The notes under the pieces were generated by a model, which worked only from the letters and a program-made list of their open reading frames with translations, ran no database searches and was not told where the DNA came from. This document shows, one piece after another, positions 62,058 through 62,381 of a stretch of DNA of 62,381 nt. Source of the stretch: Bathymodiolus japonicus methanotrophic gill symbiont (lineage in GTDB: Bacteria; Pseudomonadota; Gammaproteobacteria; Methylococcales; Methylomonadaceae). The translations under genes were made by a program, and so were the position numbers. The stretch's first letter is position 1. The number at the start of each line of letters is the position of its first letter. The stretch spans positions 1 to 62,381 of the forward strand of contig NZ_BLYC01000020.1 in assembly GCF_019721995.1 (NCBI RefSeq), given 5' to 3'.

Positions 62058-62337
62058 CAGGCGCGCCATGCTACCTCACGAAATTCCGGGACTCCTGTCG
62101 CCATAATTCGTTCACCTACGCAGCGGATGTGAGATGCCCTGAGCGCCCTGCGTCCGCAACGACTACGCACAAAAGCCGCTTCGTCATTACTACCTCACTG
62201 GCTGGACGGCTATTCGGAATGCAATTCTTGCTCCTCTCGCGTGCTGCTAGCACACGTCGAATCAGCGAATTGCCCTGTCGCCTATCAGGGACTAAAAATC
62301 ACCACTTCGCTAAGCTACGTTTCCATGATTTTCAGCG
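62058..62337 (+). repeat. Repeat A copy 8 (280 bp)
   Basis: CAGGCGCGCC to TGATTTTCAGCG. Flanks GATGGACG and ATTGAAAAG are contiguous in other IS-X copies, proving a 280-bp insertion without duplication. Confidence 0.95.
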
Positions 62338-62381
62338 ATTGAAAAGACATTCAATAACACTAAAAGTAATTTCAAGGAAAC

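Larger units (their letters stand above)
60624..62381 (+). mobile_element. IS-X copy 6, interrupted by repeats B7 and A8, running off the window
   Basis: Left end CATCAGTGTTCCC at 60624. Repeat B7 splits the transposase after codon 6 (LKDLP...), and repeat A8 splits it inside the Y-R-E-K signature (KRWT-IEKTFNN). Both insertions rejoin cleanly when removed. The right end lies beyond the window. Confidence 0.92.
60857..62381 (+). pseudogene. IS-X transposase, doubly interrupted
   Basis: Codons match the 432-residue transposase apart from the two insertions; the first acidic motif (EAADGHF) and second (YDKAVTD) are intact, but the signature carrying Glu and Lys is split at 62058. Confidence 0.88.

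Overview
The window looks like a gammaproteobacterial chromosome segment. Supporting signs are the order rpsU-yqeY-dnaG-rpoD followed by a CAU-anticodon tRNA, the guaB-guaA-tadA block, rluD-pgeF next to bamD, and the NfeD/slipin pair. An aerobic methanotroph-like or symbiotic Methylococcales relative is a guess that fits the gene set and repeat load; nothing here proves it. The striking feature is that ordinary housekeeping genes are separated, and in places broken, by many mobile and repetitive elements that have inserted into one another.

Layout. 1-20.7 kb is a decaying accessory region, probably a former surface-polysaccharide or acyl-modification locus: an FAD oxidoreductase, a DUF433/DUF5615 toxin-antitoxin-like pair, a split KAS III-SDR-NeuD/PglD-like operon, a secreted beta-sandwich fragment, a frameshifted SIMPL protein and a 33-residue GT2 stub. 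It is overrun by IS66, three IS4-group families and small repeats. 20.7-24.5 kb: tadA, guaA, guaB (purines and tRNA editing). 25.5-29.5 kb: rubredoxin, TSUP permease, tex, TerB-like. 29.8-34.7 kb: a cyclic-nucleotide-binding protein whose tail is altered by a MITE, an NfeD lacking the protease serine, slipin, cca, yajQ. 36.4-48.1 kb: CPBP protease, rsmE, the S-adenosylmethionine cycle genes metK-ahcY-metF, tRNA, rpoD, dnaG, yqeY, rpsU, tsaD and plsY. 48.1-55.8 kb: a second IS pile containing a ZIP metal transporter between inverted IS630 copies. 55.8-60.5 kb: pgeF, rluD, bamD, cbtA/cbtB, nadE. The window ends inside an IS copy that carries two further insertions.

Names used here. IS-X is an IS4-group element of about 1534 bp with ends CATCAGTGTTCCC, in six copies. 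IS-Z is an IS4-group element of about 1534 bp with ends ACTCGATGTTCAAG, in two copies. IS-Y is an IS4-group element with ends CTGAAGTTTC, in one deleted copy and two fragments. Repeat C is a 319-bp MITE with ends CCCATCTTCGTCAC and 4-bp YTAR target duplications, in five copies. Repeat B is 295 bp in seven copies. Repeat A is 280 bp with a 260-bp variant A', in nine copies.

The most interesting result concerns repeats A and B. They have no plausible genes, look like chains of hairpins, share a terminal module of about 50 bp, and insert with no target-site duplication. This can be read exactly at eight places where the uninterrupted target can be reconstructed. At all 15 intact 3' junctions the fourth base after the shared terminus CAGCG is G. 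This suggests one unidentified mobilisation machinery acting on a family of structured, non-autonomous elements.
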